64,000 nt of DNA from contig CM053029.1 in NCBI GenBank assembly GCA_028564925.1, positions 36,630,026-36,694,025 on the forward strand, in the 5' to 3' direction. The notes below the pieces were generated by a model that was not told the DNA's origin, searched no databases, and worked only from the letters and a program-made list of their open reading frames with translations. Both the position numbers and the translations under genes were made by a program. The stretch comes from Lithobates sylvaticus. Lineage: Eukaryota; Chordata; Amphibia; Anura; Ranidae. Positions 12,530 to 22,794 of this stretch are shown here, in pieces (the first letter of the stretch is position 1; each line of letters starts with the position of its first letter).

Positions 12530-13290
12530 TCCATGCCACCACACCAGTGCCTAAGGCACAATTTTTCAGCCCCTGTTGGGGCGTGTAATTACAATTTTTA
12601 GGCAATGCTTTGCAACAGGTCTCATTGCTGTGCTCAGAGTACAGTATCTGTGAGGGGTTGCAGTGTTGTGGCACCAGCACCAGTGCCTAAGGCACAATTT
12701 TTCAGCCCCTGTATAACAGGGGCGTGTAATTAATTTTTTTAAAAAGATGCTTCGCAACAGGTGTGACTGCTGTGCTCCAAGTACAGTATCTGTGAGGGGT
12801 TGCAGTGTTGTGGCACCAGCACCAGTGCCTAAGGCACAATTTTTCAGCCCCTGTTGGGGCGTGTAATTACAATTTTTTAGGCAATGCTTTGCAACAGGTC
12901 TCATTGCTGTGCTCAGAGTACAGTATCTGTGAGGGGTTGCAGTGTTGTGGCACCAGCACCAGTGCCTAAGGCACAATTTTTCAACCCCTGTATAACAGGG
13001 GCGTGTAATTACAATTTTTTAAAAAGATGCTTCACAACAGGTGTGACTGCTGTGCTCCAAGTACAGTATCTGTGAGGGGTTGCAGTGTTGTGGCACCAGC
13101 ACCAGTGCCTAAGGCACAATTTTTCAGCCCCCGTTGGGGCGTGTAATTACAATTTTTAGGCAATGCTTTGCAACAGGTCTCATTGCTGTGCTAAGAGTAC
13201 AGTATCTGTGAGGGGTTGCAGTGTTGTGGCACCAGCACCAATGCCTAAGGCACAATTTTTCAGCCCCTGTTTAACAGGGGCGTGTAATTA
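12530..13290 (+). repeat. Satellite A: six alternating 136/142-bp units
   Basis: Units marked by CTAAGGCACAATTTTTCA begin near 12551, 12687, 12829, 12966, 13109 and 13245. Spacings alternate at about 136, 142, 137, 143 and 136 bp, because one type carries GTTGGGGCGTG and the other GTATAACAGGGGCGTG plus an A-rich patch. The array is therefore a dimeric higher-order repeat of about 279 bp. It directly follows the hAT reading frame. Confidence 0.9.
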
Positions 13291-14135
13291 CAAATCTTGA
13301 TCTAATAGTTCACAGCAGGGCCCATTCCTGCGCCCACCAAGAGTAACTATGAGGGCCTACAGTCTTGTGGCAACACCGTCCACCACCACCGCCAAAGGCC
13401 CAATTTTTCTGCCCTGTTCAACAAGTGCATGCAATTCCAAATCTTGATCTAATAACTCACAGCAGGGCCCATTCCTGCACCACCAAGAGTAACTGTGAGG
13501 GCTTACAGTCTTGTGGCAACACACGTCCACCACCACCACCACCACCACCACCACCACCAAAGGCCCAATTTTTCTGCCCTGTTCAACAGGTGCATGCAAT
13601 TACAAATCTTGATCTAATAACTCACAGCATTGCCCATTCCTGCACCCACCAAGAGTAACTGTGAGGGCTTACAGTCTTGTGGCAACACCGTCCACCACCA
13701 CCACCAAAGGCCCAATTTTTCTGCCCTGTTCAACAAGTGCATGCAATTCCAAATCTTGATCTAATAACTCACAGCAGGGCCCATTCCTGCACCCACCAAG
13801 AGTAACTGTGAGGGCTTACAGTCTTGTGGCAACACCGTCCACCACCACCACCACCACCACCCACCACCACCAAAAAGGCCCAATTTTTCTGCCCTGTTCA
13901 ACAGGTGCATGCAATGACAAATCTTGATCTAATAACTCACAGCAGGGCCCATTCCTGCACCCACCAAGAGTAACTGTGAGGGCTTACAGTCTTGTGGCAA
14001 CACCGTCCACCACCACCACCACCACCACCAAAGGCCCAATTTTTCTGCCCGGTTCAACAGGTGCATGCAAGTACAAATCTTGATCTATTAACTCACAGCA
14101 GGGCCCATTCCTGTGCCCACCAGTCTTGTGGCTAC
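13290..14135 (+). repeat. Satellite B: about 150-170-bp units with (CCA)n
   Basis: Five units marked by AAAGGCCCAATTTTTCTGCC begin near 13394, 13559, 13706, 13876 and 14031. Length varies mainly with a CCA/CAC tract of 4 to 11 triplets. Each unit aligns with satellite A along its length: both share the CAATTTTTC block, TGTGAGGG, and CAGT-TTGTGGCA in the same order, so B and A diverged from one ancestral unit. Confidence 0.88.
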
Positions 14136-14149
14136 ACCAACATCTAATA

Positions 14150-14460
14150 GGGCAAATTTCTGCAGAGTATATATACGGCAGGCCCCTACTTTCAAACATC
14201 CAACTTACAAACGACTCCTACTTGCAAACGGAAAGAGAAAACAGGACGTGAGAGGAAATCTACCCCTAAGAAGGGAAATTCTATCCTGTTAGATTTAATT
14301 TGGGAAAAGGTATCTCCTCTCTACTGATGCTTTATCACCAATCCTTGTTTCAATTAAAACCCCACTTTTCCAAAAACATTTGTCATTGGGACGGAAAGTG
14401 AGGTGACATGTTCTGAACAGATGTGCAAAGACAGCAAATGTTACAGGGGTGATAACCCCT
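14150..14460 (+). repeat. Unclassified interspersed repeat-like stretch
   Basis: The segment from about 14165 (TATATACGGCAGGCCCC, then AACTTACAAACGACTCC) to 14450 has no coding signal and ends where LINE RT homology begins. It reads like a common frog interspersed repeat, but I cannot assign a class. Confidence 0.35.
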
Positions 14461-15600
14461 CCCTATGTTCTCCAAAAAGCTTATCCTCAATTCTGAGAGG
14501 TGTCCAAAGGACTTAATTTTACACATGGTCTCCCTAAGTGAGTTCTGTGTATCACTAAGCAATAAGAGGAGATCATCCACATATAGTATTACTTTTTCTT
14601 CTTCCTCTCCTCGTTTAAATCCTTTTATCCCTGGGGAAGATCTAAGAGACAAAGCCAAAGGTTCGATAGCAAGGGCGAAGAGGAGGCAGGGCAAAGGGCA
14701 CCCCTGTCTCGTCCCCCTCAGCAATCAAAACCTGGCAGAATGTTTGTTATTCACTTTTACCCTCACCCCAGGAGACCCATATAGTAGCTTTACCCAGTTA
14801 ATAAAATTCGGTCCAATCTGGAATTCTGTCATAGTTCTCCAGAGAAACTTCCACTCAAGGGTATCAAAGGCCTTGGGGGCATCCAAAGAGAGAACAGCCC
14901 TGTGGCCGTACTCGTCTGTAGGAATTTGAAGATTTAAGAATAGCCGTCTTATATTGATACTGGTAGACCTACCGGGAATAAAACCCGATTGGTCGGGGTG
15001 GACCAGTTTCTGTATGACTCTGTTTAATCTAGCCGCCAAGACCTGTGATAAAACCTTGATGTCTGAGTTAACTAAAGAGAGGTCTATATGAGGCAGGGCT
15101 AAGTGAGTCTTTATTTTCCTTAGGGATCACTATTATAGTGGACTCCATCATGGATAGGGGGAGCTCTCCCTGTGCCACCGAAGAGTTTAATACCTTCAGC
15201 AGCTCAGGAAGAAGTACCTTGCCGTAATGTCGGGAAATTTCGATGGGGAGACCATCCGGTCCCGGGGACATTAGTCCTGCTATTTCCCAGACACTCCGCT
15301 GTATCTCTTCTAGGGTGACAGGGCTGTCAAGAGCAGCCCTGGCCTCCTAGGAGAGACAGGGGACCGTCAGGTTTTGAAATGTTAATTTCTTCCTCATTTT
15401 CCTCCTGGTTGGACCTATAAAGAGCCTCGTAGTAGGTTCTAAATCTGTCCACTATCTCCGGTGTATATGTGGATGTCCTACCCTCACTGATAATGATCAT
15501 CGGTACGACCGATGATGGTGAATTAGTTCTAACTAAGTGGGCCAACATCCTACCTACACTTTCCCCTTCCCCAAAAGCTATTTGCTTTTAAAAAATTAGT
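14400..15600 (-). pseudogene. Old L1/Tx1-type LINE reverse transcriptase fragment
   Basis: Only the RT region survives, in several frames. On the minus strand there is first a pre-RT stretch (TPEIVDRFRTYYEALYRS), then SPGPDGLPIEISRHYG and IIVIPKENKDS--SYRP, then HPDQSGFIPGRSTSINIRRL and LSLDAPKAFDTLEWKFL, then a TGA at 14725-14727 followed in frame by LRGTRQGCPLPCLLFALAIEPL and the catalytic ILYVDDLLLLLSD. Frames change between 15040 and 15070 and again between 15271 and 15330. Neither the endonuclease nor the C-terminus is present. It is clearly older than LINE B and LINE C. Confidence 0.88.
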
Positions 15601-15617
15601 TTGTTCTCAACTTTGCC

Positions 15618-15880
15618 TAATGCCCTGTACACACGACAGGACTTTCCAGCAGACTAGGTCCGACGGAGTTCCCGCCGGAATTCCGGCGGAATTCCGACGG
15701 ACCTTCCGAATAAACGGACTTGCCCACACATGACCAGACTTTCCGGCAGACTAGGTCTGACGGAGTCCCCGCCGGAATTCATTTAGAACGTGATGAGTTA
15801 CGACGGGACTAGAGAAGGAAGTCAATCTCGCTGCTTTTATTGGCGAGATTGACACCTTGCGAGCCCCGTCGCATGGTATG
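15618..15880 (+). repeat. MITE-like repeat with CCCTGTACACACGA end
   Basis: Starts GCCCTGTACACACGACAGGACTT and carries a partial internal duplication (GACTTTCC-GCAGACTAGGTC at 15649 and 15738). The terminus resembles the GCCCCATACACACG end of the MITE at 19586-20014. The opposite end is not clear; foldback element 1 begins within it or beside it. Confidence 0.5.
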
Positions 15881-15884
15881 GATT

Positions 15885-17223
15885 TTAAGGGGAAGACCCT
15901 ACGCTGAAAAAAACGGCGTGGGGGTCCCCTCTAAAATCGATACCAGACCCTTATCCGAGCACGCAGCCCGGCCGGTCAGGAAAGGGAGTGGGGACGAGCA
16001 AGCGCCCCCCCCCTCCTGAGCCATACCAGGCCGCGTGCCCTCAACATGGGGGAGGCTTTGGGGAAAGGGGGGCCCTGCGGCCCCCCCACCCCAAAGCACC
16101 TTGTCCCCATGTTGATGAGGACAAGGGCCTCTTCCCGACAACCCTGGCCATTGGTTGTTGGGGTCTGCGGGCGGGGGGCTTATCGGAATCCGGGAGCCCC
16201 CTTTAATAAGGGGGCCCCCAGATCCCGGCCCCCCACCCTATGTGAGTACATATGGGGTACGATGTACCCCTACCCATTCACCTTAGGTGTAAAAGTGTAA
16301 ATAAAAAAAAAACACACAATTTTTTAAAATATTTTATTGCACAGCTCCGGGGATCTTCTTCCATCTTTGGGGGTCTTCTCGCCGGACTCCTCCGCTCTCT
16401 TCTGCTCTTTTACCTAGCTCATTCACAAGCGGAGGAGCCCGGCTTTCTTCTTCGCCGCCGTTGTCGTCGTCTGGGGGTCTCGTTCCGCCTTCGGGGGTCT
16501 TCGGGGTCTTCCGGGGTCTCTTATGTTCTTGCCGCTGTCACCGCCTTCTGCGCAGTCTTCTTCTTCTTCTTCCGATGTTGACTTGTCGCTCTCTCTGGCC
16601 AGAATGGCAGAGACACGCGGTGTTGTGACTTATATAGGGACAAGGGGCGGGGTCACATGCTCATGGATGCTGGGACTGTGACATCCCAAGTCACAACACC
16701 GCGTATCTCTGCCATTCCGGCCAGAGAGAGCGACGAGTCAACATCGGAAGAAGAAGAAGAAGAAGAAGACGGCGCAGAAGGTGGCGACAGCGGCAAGAAC
16801 AGAAGAGACCCCCGAAGACCCCCGAAGGCGGAACGAGACCCCCAGACATTGGCGGCGACGACGAAGAAGAAAGCCGGGCTCCTCCGTTCGTGAAAGAGCT
16901 AGGTAAAAGAGCAGAAGAGGAGGAGTCCGGCGAGAAGACCCCCCAAGACAGAAGAAGACCCCCGGAGCTGTGCAATAAAATATTTTAAAAAATTGTGTGT
17001 TTTTTTTATTTACACCTTAGGTGAATGGGTAGGGGTACATCGTACCCCATACTCATTCACATAGGGTGGGGGGGCGGGATCTGGGGGCCCCCTTATTAAA
17101 GGGAGCTCCCGGATTTCAATAAGCCCCCCGCCCGCAGACACCAACAACCAATGGCCAGGGTTGTCGGGAAGAGGCCCTTGTCCTCATCAACATGGGGACA
17201 AGGTGCTTTGGGGTGGGGGGGCC
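15885..17223. mobile_element. Foldback element 1 (long inverted repeat)
   Basis: Arms 16079-16631 and 16688-17223 are inverted copies of each other with a loop of about 56 bp. The outer left part (15885-16078) has no partner on the right. Shared landmarks are AGCACCTTGTCCCCATGTTG, GGTCTGCGGGCGGGGGGCTT, an AATAAAATATTTT block pointing outward, and GA-rich/TC-rich tips. The outer portion, including ACCAGACCCTTATCCGAGCA, is the same family as foldback element 2 at 41.2-44.2 kb, but the tip is different. Arms differ by scattered substitutions and small indels. No transposase is encoded, and no flanking duplication was identified. Confidence 0.85.
16612..16680 (-). promoter_or_regulatory. Promoter-like sequence in the foldback 1 loop
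   Basis: On the minus strand a GC box (CCCCGCCCC, 16645-16653) is followed by CCTATATAAG (about 16629-16638), then CACAACACCGCG. Transcription from here would run outward along the left arm toward an AATAAA about 300 bp away. The right arm lacks the TATA. This is sequence resemblance only. Confidence 0.35.
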
Positions 17224-17522
17224 AAAGAGGACGCCAAACTCATGCCTTACTCACTCACTCTCCTATGCATCCGGTCACGCCCCCCAGGATGCCTGTCTTT
17301 GACAGGTATCCTTTCCTACTTCTGGGAGCCCCCCCCCTGTGGCTGGGCCAGTAGAAGAGAGGAGGGGGCTTGCATTCACAGTAGGGTTCCCAGCGTGAAG
17401 CCGAAAGGCTACACTGCTGGGGACCCTTAACCACAATGGCGGCGGCAGCACCCGACAGCTGATGGAAACATCAGCTGTGGTGCCGACATCGCTGGACTCC
17501 AGGGCAGGCAAGTGTCCATTTA
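17224..17522. other. Stretch with no recognised feature
   Basis: GC-rich sequence between the right arm of foldback 1 and the repeat beginning at 17523. Nothing coding or repetitive could be assigned, though CACGCCCCCC at 17276 resembles the reverse complement of the LINE 5' ends in this window and may mark a small LINE 5' fragment. Confidence 0.3.
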
Positions 17523-18235
17523 TTAACCACTTGCCGACCGCCTAACGTGTATATACGTCGTCAGAATGGCTCATGTGGGCAAAGCAAATTACCTGTACGT
17601 TGCTTTCAAAATCCTGCCGTGCCTGCGGCCTCAGTGTCTGCCGGTGTCCCGCGATCGTGTCACGGAGCTGCAGAACAGGGGAATGCCTGTGTAAACAAGG
17701 CATTTTCCTGCTCTACCTTGTGACAGGACAGTGATCTACTCCTCCCTGTGTTCGGGAGCAGTGATCACTGTCGTGTCACTTGTAGCCCATTCCCCCACAG
17801 TTAGAATCACTCCCTAGGACACACTTAACCCCTTCCTCACCCCCTAGTGGTTAACCCCTTCCCTGCCAGTATCATTTACACTGTAATCAGTGCATTTTTA
17901 TAGCACTGATCGCTGTATAAATGACAATGGTCCCAAAATAGCGTCAAAAGTGTCCGTTGTGTCCGCCATAATGTCACAGGCACGATAAAAATCGCAGATC
18001 GCTGCCATTATTAGTAAAAAAAATGTATAATAAAAATGCCATAAAATCCCCTATTAGTTAGACGCTATAACTTTTGCGCAAACCAATAAATATACGCTTA
18101 TTGCGATTTTTTTTTTTTACAAAAATATGTAGAAGAAAACATTTCGGCCTAAACGGAGGATAAAAATATTTTTTTAGATATTTTTTGGGGATATTTATTA
18201 TAGCAAAAAGTAAAAAAATATTTTTTTATAACCTA
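17523..18235 (+). repeat. Interspersed repeat R1, plus-oriented copy
   Basis: Begins TTAACCACTTGCCGACC and contains ACAGTTAGAATCACTCCC, CTAGTGGTTAACCCC and CACTGATCGCTGTATAAATG, ending in an AT-rich tail near 18235. The same blocks occur in the same order in inverse orientation at 55205-55708. It is non-coding; the class is not certain, and a MITE-like DNA element is the likeliest. Confidence 0.7.
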
Positions 18236-18365
18236 ACCCAGACTTTTACTTCTCAACAACATTGTCCCTTACTTGTTTGTAGAGTTCCTTGGTCTTCATG
18301 GCAGTGTTTGGTTAGTGGTGCCTCTTACTTGGGTGTTGCAGCCTCTGGGGCCTTTCACATTCTGA

Positions 18366-18720
18366 CCATGTGTAAGCTCCATCGGACATTTGCTGTGGGA
18401 ATCTCCGACAACAAAAATTTGAGAGCTGGTTCTCAAATTTTCTGACAACAAAACTCGTTGTCGGAAATTCCGATCGTGTGTACACAATTCCGACGCACAA
18501 AATTCCACGCATGCTCGGAATCAAACAGAAGAGCCGCACTGCATATTGAACTTCATTTTTCTCGGCTCGTTGAACATCTTGTATGTCACCGCGTTCTTGA
18601 CGTTCGGAATTTCCGACAACATTTGTGCGACCGTGTGTATGCAAAACAAGTTTGAGCCAACATCCTTTATTAAAAAAATCCAGGATTTTGTTGTCCGAAT
18701 GTCCGAGCATGTGTACGTGG
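18366..18720. repeat. MITE-like element with multiple internal palindromes
   Basis: The ends are CATGTGTAAGCTCCATCGGACAT and, inverted, ATGTCCGAGCATGTGTACG. Inside, CCGACAACA and its complement recur (18402, 18442, 18465, 18610, 18693). The CGGA/TCCG and TGTGTAC vocabulary matches other MITEs here (15618, 19586). Non-coding. Confidence 0.65.
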
Positions 18721-18754
18721 CATTAAATTGCACACAGGTGGACATCATTTCACT

Positions 18755-18975
18755 AATTATGTGACTTCTGAAGTTAATTGGTTGCACCAGAGCTTTTCAT
18801 GGGCTTCATAACAAAGGAGGTGAATACATACGCAATTTTACTTCACCAACTTAGACTATTGTGTTCTGATCCATCACATTTAATTCATATTAAAAAAACA
18901 TTGAACTAAAGGCTGTAATGTAACAAAATAGGTAAAAAGCCAAGGGGGTGAATACTTTTGGAAGGCACTGTATGT
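18755..18975 (+). mobile_element. Tc1/mariner element end
   Basis: The segment ends with GGGGGTGAATACTTTTGGAAGGCACTGTA, split here as GGGGGTGAATACTTTTGGAA followed by GGCACTGTA, the well-known terminal sequence of vertebrate Tc1-like transposons. Upstream, AGGAGGTGAATACATACGCA is a related subterminal copy. Only a terminal non-coding fragment is present. Confidence 0.75.
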
Positions 18976-19096
18976 GTTCTAGATGGCGTTCATCCATCCA
19001 CCATGCTCTTAATATAGGTGTTGCTAGAAACATTATAGTCCAATGCTTCACCGCTAATGTCGGAAATTTTTTGCATCCTCAGCTCTGAGGGGCTTA

Positions 19097-19168
19097 TGCT
19101 GGGACCTGTAGTCCTTCACTTTTGGGGGTCACATCCCCCAAAAGTGATGGACTAAAAGTTCCAGCATG
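19097..19168. repeat. Short perfect-looking hairpin
   Basis: ATGCTGGGACCTGTAGTCC-TTCACTTTTGGGGG is followed, after a loop of about 6 bases, by CCCCCAAAAGTGATGGACT and AGTTCCAGCAT. The arms are about 33 bp. It may be a solo MITE or a folded terminal fragment. Confidence 0.7.
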
Positions 19169-19585
19169 AATTCTTCCTCTTTGTATGGGTCTCTGGGCTC
19201 TGGCTCTGCAGTGACTGTGCCCGTGCTCCCTCATGGTGACACTGCACACACTGTTCCAATCTGGCCTGCACCTGGCCTAACCTTAGACTTTAGTTCCCCT
19301 CATACCTCAGAGCATTCTGGAGGTCTGGAGAAGATGGAGGAGGTGGGTGGACCATGGAGAGTACTAGACATGCAAGAGAAATTGAAATCCTCGTATGATT
19401 TGAATGCTGGGGCTACTTTGGCCTCCCTCTGCATTAGGATAGGAAGTCGAGGACGTGACATCACTGGTTGCTAGATGTCAGGTGGCTCTAGCAACCTGTG
19501 GCCGGTAGAGCCTCAGCCAGAGGTGGAGGCGGAGCCAGCACTACAGCCAGGTTCCTAAACTAAAGTGGCTCTCAGTCTAGTCTAA
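19169..19585. other. Unassigned sequence with a 102-codon open frame
   Basis: A plus-strand open frame at 19166-19474 has no recognised domain and no repeat-family hallmark; its start sits at the edge of the hairpin at 19097-19168. I do not call it a gene. The rest of the stretch shows nothing. Confidence 0.3.
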
Positions 19586-20014
19586 AGCCCCATACACACG
19601 CGCGGACAATCCGTGGACCAGGTCCGTCGGACCATGTCCGTCATACTTTGTCTGATGTTGGTTTTGCGTACACACGATCGGACAAAGTTGTCGGAAAATC
19701 CGATCATTCTGAACGTGGTGACGTTTGTTGCCTACGACGGGACTACGTAGAGGCTAGTAGCCAATAGCTTTGGTCTTGTAATGTGATCTGAGCATGCGTA
19801 GCACTTTGTCCGGTCGGACAAGCGTACACACGCTCGGATTTGGTGTGATCGGACCGGGTTGATGGGAAATCTTTCCAGCAGGAGATAAGACTTTGTCCGA
19901 CGGACAAACCGACGAACACTGTCCGATGGTGCATACACACGGTCTGATTTTTCAACAACCTTGTCCGATCGGACCAAATTGATGAAAAAGTCCGACCGTG
20001 TGTATGGGGCTTAA
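19586..20014. repeat. MITE with AAGCCCCATACACACG terminal inverted repeats
   Basis: The left end TAAAGCCCCATACACACG (19584-19601) and right end CGTGTGTATGGGGCTTAA (19997-20014) are inverse copies. The interior is a chain of CGGACAAAGT/ACTTTGTCCG and TCGGACC motifs that makes the whole 430 bp self-complementary in patches. A TAA/TTAA-like flank is possible, but the target duplication cannot be fixed. No coding capacity. Confidence 0.85.
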
Positions 20015-20255
20015 CTGTGTCTCCAAGGCAGGCTATTTTCAGGGCATAAGATCGGTAGCCCAGTCTGCCCCTGTTCCCTGCATTCCTCGGGGAGCGGACT
20101 GCTTGCTGCTGTACTTTTTGCCGGCGGGTGACAACGCCCCCCTGAAAAATGTTGCCTGAAGCAAATGCCTTGCTTGCCTCATGACAGATACGGCCCTGAC
20201 TACACCAACTGCTAGAGAAGCACCTATTGGTCTTTGCCACCAGCCTGGAGGACTA
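20015..20255 (+). repeat. Unclassified short interspersed sequence
   Basis: From GTGTCTCCAAGGCAGGC to about GGTAGCCCAGTCTGCCCC and CCTCATGACAGATACGGCCC. It looks like a common dispersed repeat, but I see no RNA polymerase III boxes that I would trust. Confidence 0.3.
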
Positions 20256-20259
20256 CGGT

Positions 20260-20955
20260 TTTATGGAGACAACCTTATATATACAGGGAATGTTCCACCA
20301 ATCTGGGAGCAGTACCACAACATCCCCCAGCCCTTTGCCAGGAGCTCAGGTACTTGCTCCGGAACATGCTTTAAAGCAGTGTAATCCAGGAAAGCTGCAG
20401 CACCTGGGCTGCTCCTATGGTTCTGGTAAGGAAGAAGGATGGAAGCCTGCGGCTCTGTGAGGACTATTGCAAGTTGAATGTCTGTAGCCACCAGGATGCC
20501 TATCCATTACCCCAGATGGAGGAATCATTGATGGCATTGCAGCAGGCCTAGTACTTCTCTACCCTCCACTTGGCGAGCAGCTACTGGCAGGTCGGTAACA
20601 GATCAGGACCATGAAAAGACTGCCTTCATCATGCCCTTGGGACCTTTTGCGTTTAATCGCATTCCTTTTGGGCTGAGCAACACCTAATAGAATAGGTACT
20701 TGGGAGACTTCAATTTCCAGACTTCGCCAGTTTATCTGGATGATATAATCATTTTCTCAAAGTCTTTTGAGGACCATGTCCAACACTTGGACCCATCTAC
20801 CGCAGTATGGATTGAAACTAAAACTCAGCAAATGTTGCGTGATGAGGCAGAGAATTCAATATCTAGGGCACATCGTGAAGGCCAGGGGAGTTTTCCCAGA
20901 CCCAGCTTAGGTTCAGGCCGTCCAGGACTGGCATCCCCCAAAGACTGTTGCTGAG
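20260..20955 (+). mobile_element. Ty3/Gypsy pol fossil (reverse transcriptase region)
   Basis: An old, heavily broken Gypsy reverse transcriptase. Traces of DAYPLPQMEESL, the TAF-MPLGPFAFNRIPFGL block and the catalytic-region PVYLDDIIIFSKSFEDH are visible in order on the plus strand. No LTRs accompany it. It is much more decayed than the three other Gypsy elements in the window, so I judge it old. Confidence 0.85.
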
Positions 20956-20959
20956 CATT

Positions 20960-21175
20960 CCTTCACCTCCCATATCCCTTAAATTGGACCTACAGGTCCC
21001 ACCAAGTCTCTCCTCATACTAAGCCAGTTTCATAAACGTATCTTTGATATATACCATACGCTATCCGTTTACACTTATGTTTAAGTTTGTATTGATTTTA
21101 TGTCTTGTCATTTTTCATTGTATGCAATTTGTTAAACATAATAAAATACTTTGAAATAGAAAAAAAAAAAAGAAA
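20960..21175 (+). mobile_element. Probable LINE 3' tail
   Basis: AT-rich 3' UTR-like sequence with TAATAAAATACTTTGAAATAG (AATAAA at about 21142) and a closing A run at 21160-21172. This is the form of an L1-superfamily 3' end on the plus strand. No coding part is attached. Confidence 0.5.
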
Positions 21176-21239
21176 GTGGAGTCAAAATGTATCCAAGCAG
21201 CAAATGAGAAAAACTTCTCCCATATACATGCATACACGG

Positions 21240-22080
21240 CGCTTCTTTGATTTAGAAAGTCTTGACATGACTCCAGCTGAGCATACTTGAAGGTCTAGCC
21301 TGTAGACATTTGAGTGGACAAACTCCCCCTGTGTGAGCAGACAATGAAAAGGAGGAATAGGTACAGATGGACAAGAGCTGAGGTACATCACTAATGGAAA
21401 CCAATGCCTGCTTGACCAATAAGGGAGAATGGCTAAGACCCTCTATTGGCTCATTCAACAACCTCATAAGGAATTTCATTATAAGTGGAGGGGGAGGGAA
21501 AGCATAGTACTGACTGCAATTCCCTGGACATGAAAGGCCATTCACATCCTCCACTAGACAGTGAAGGAAACAAAAGATAAACATCAGCAGTTTGTTTGCT
21601 GAATATTTGTGGTAGATCCCAGAGATCCATGATTGAAGATGCAAGGGTGAAGAGACACCTTTTTGTTGTCCACGGAAATTCCAGGCTAACAGTTCTGCTT
21701 CGGCATTCAACTTGCTGGACAAGTAGACCACTCTTGGGTCTACAAGGTTCCTCTCTGCCCATAGCATAATTGGTTTTACTTCCTTCAATGGGAAAAATCT
21801 GTTCATCCCTCTGCCTCTGAATGTATGAAACTGCTGATTTGTTGTCCATTTGAAGTAGAATTGGTTTGCCTCTGATATGAGAAGACAACAATGTCAGTGT
21901 CAAATGTTGGATACAATGCTCTCAGTAGCAAACTTCCATTTCCCCTGTATCCTGGAGTCTCCACATTGTGCTTCCCAGCCTATTGAGCTGGCATCTGTGC
22001 AAGTATGGTCCATTAAATAGGGAGACCTGGTAAGGGTCTCCCCTCTTGCCTACCAGAGGAGGTTCTCCCACATGGATGTC
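21240..22080 (-). mobile_element. DIRS-like retrotransposon fossil (RNase H region)
   Basis: On the minus strand, LQMDNKSAVSYIQRQ matches the DIRS/Ngaro RNase H motif with its metal-binding Asp. Further on, the order ELLAWNF, then a tryptophan-rich stretch, then YAFPPPPLIMKFL corresponds to the end of the DIRS RT-RNase H polyprotein. It is a broken internal fragment; the tyrosine recombinase and the split repeats typical of DIRS are absent. Confidence 0.7.
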
Positions 22081-22794
22081 AGTATTTTGATGGCTTAAGT
22101 GAGGTGAAGCTTTGGGAGGGTGTATTTAAATTGTCACAGCAGCCTATTCATTCAAGTGGGCTGCTGTACATGCCATAAACATGGGGAAAATGTCCCCGAC
22201 CCTTTTTAAAAAAACGTAGCTCCATTGAAGCATATGGTACTGTGAAACCATGCCATTTCATGCACCTGAACACATGCTGTATTTCCAATGAGTGGGGATG
22301 CCATTAAGAATTAAAGGCATACCTGCATGTCTGCTATAGAGCAGCGCATTTTGCCTATAGGCTGGGGAACATGTGCAATTTACACATGTCCCTGGACGCA
22401 CACAAATGTGAACCTAACCTAAAAGTCAGGCTTCTTATATTCAGCCTATATGTTAAGTTCTAGTTATACAGGATTTATTTAGCTCCAACAGTTTGCACCG
22501 CACTTTACAACATGAAGGCAAACAGTACAGTTACAATGCAGTTCAATAAAGGAGCAATCAGAGGGCCCTGCTCATTAGAGCTTATGATCTAAAAGGGAGG
22601 GTCAAGTCATACAAAAGGTAATAACTGTGGGGATGAGCTGATGGAGATAGTGGAAATACAGTTGTTTGGAGGTAGGATAGGCTTCTCTGAAGAGAAGGGT
22701 TTTCAGAGATCGCCTAAAAATGGATAGAGTAGGAGATAGACAAATTGGGGTAGGGAGTCCTAAAGGATTAGAGAGTCTTGGGAAAAGTCAAATC
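22081..22794. repeat. Two non-coding repeat fragments
   Basis: 22130-22450 ends in ACAAATGTGAACCTAACCT, a typical MITE-like terminus. 22460-22790 contains TTAGAGCTTATGATCTAAAAGGG and GAGAAGGGTTTTCAGAGATCG, reminiscent of widespread vertebrate repeats that end in a shared 'gagcttacaatct' block. The classes are uncertain. No coding signal. Confidence 0.45.

Noticed and set aside
12551-14040. Possible CRISPR-like array
   Set aside because: Units are contiguous and diverged along their length with no unique spacers; this is a satellite in a eukaryotic context.
13357-14199. Valine-rich or proline-rich open frames
   Set aside because: They come from CCA/GGT triplet runs in satellite B.
18312-18787. 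Overlapping open frames on both strands
   Set aside because: They lie inside a palindromic MITE and show no protein-family resemblance.
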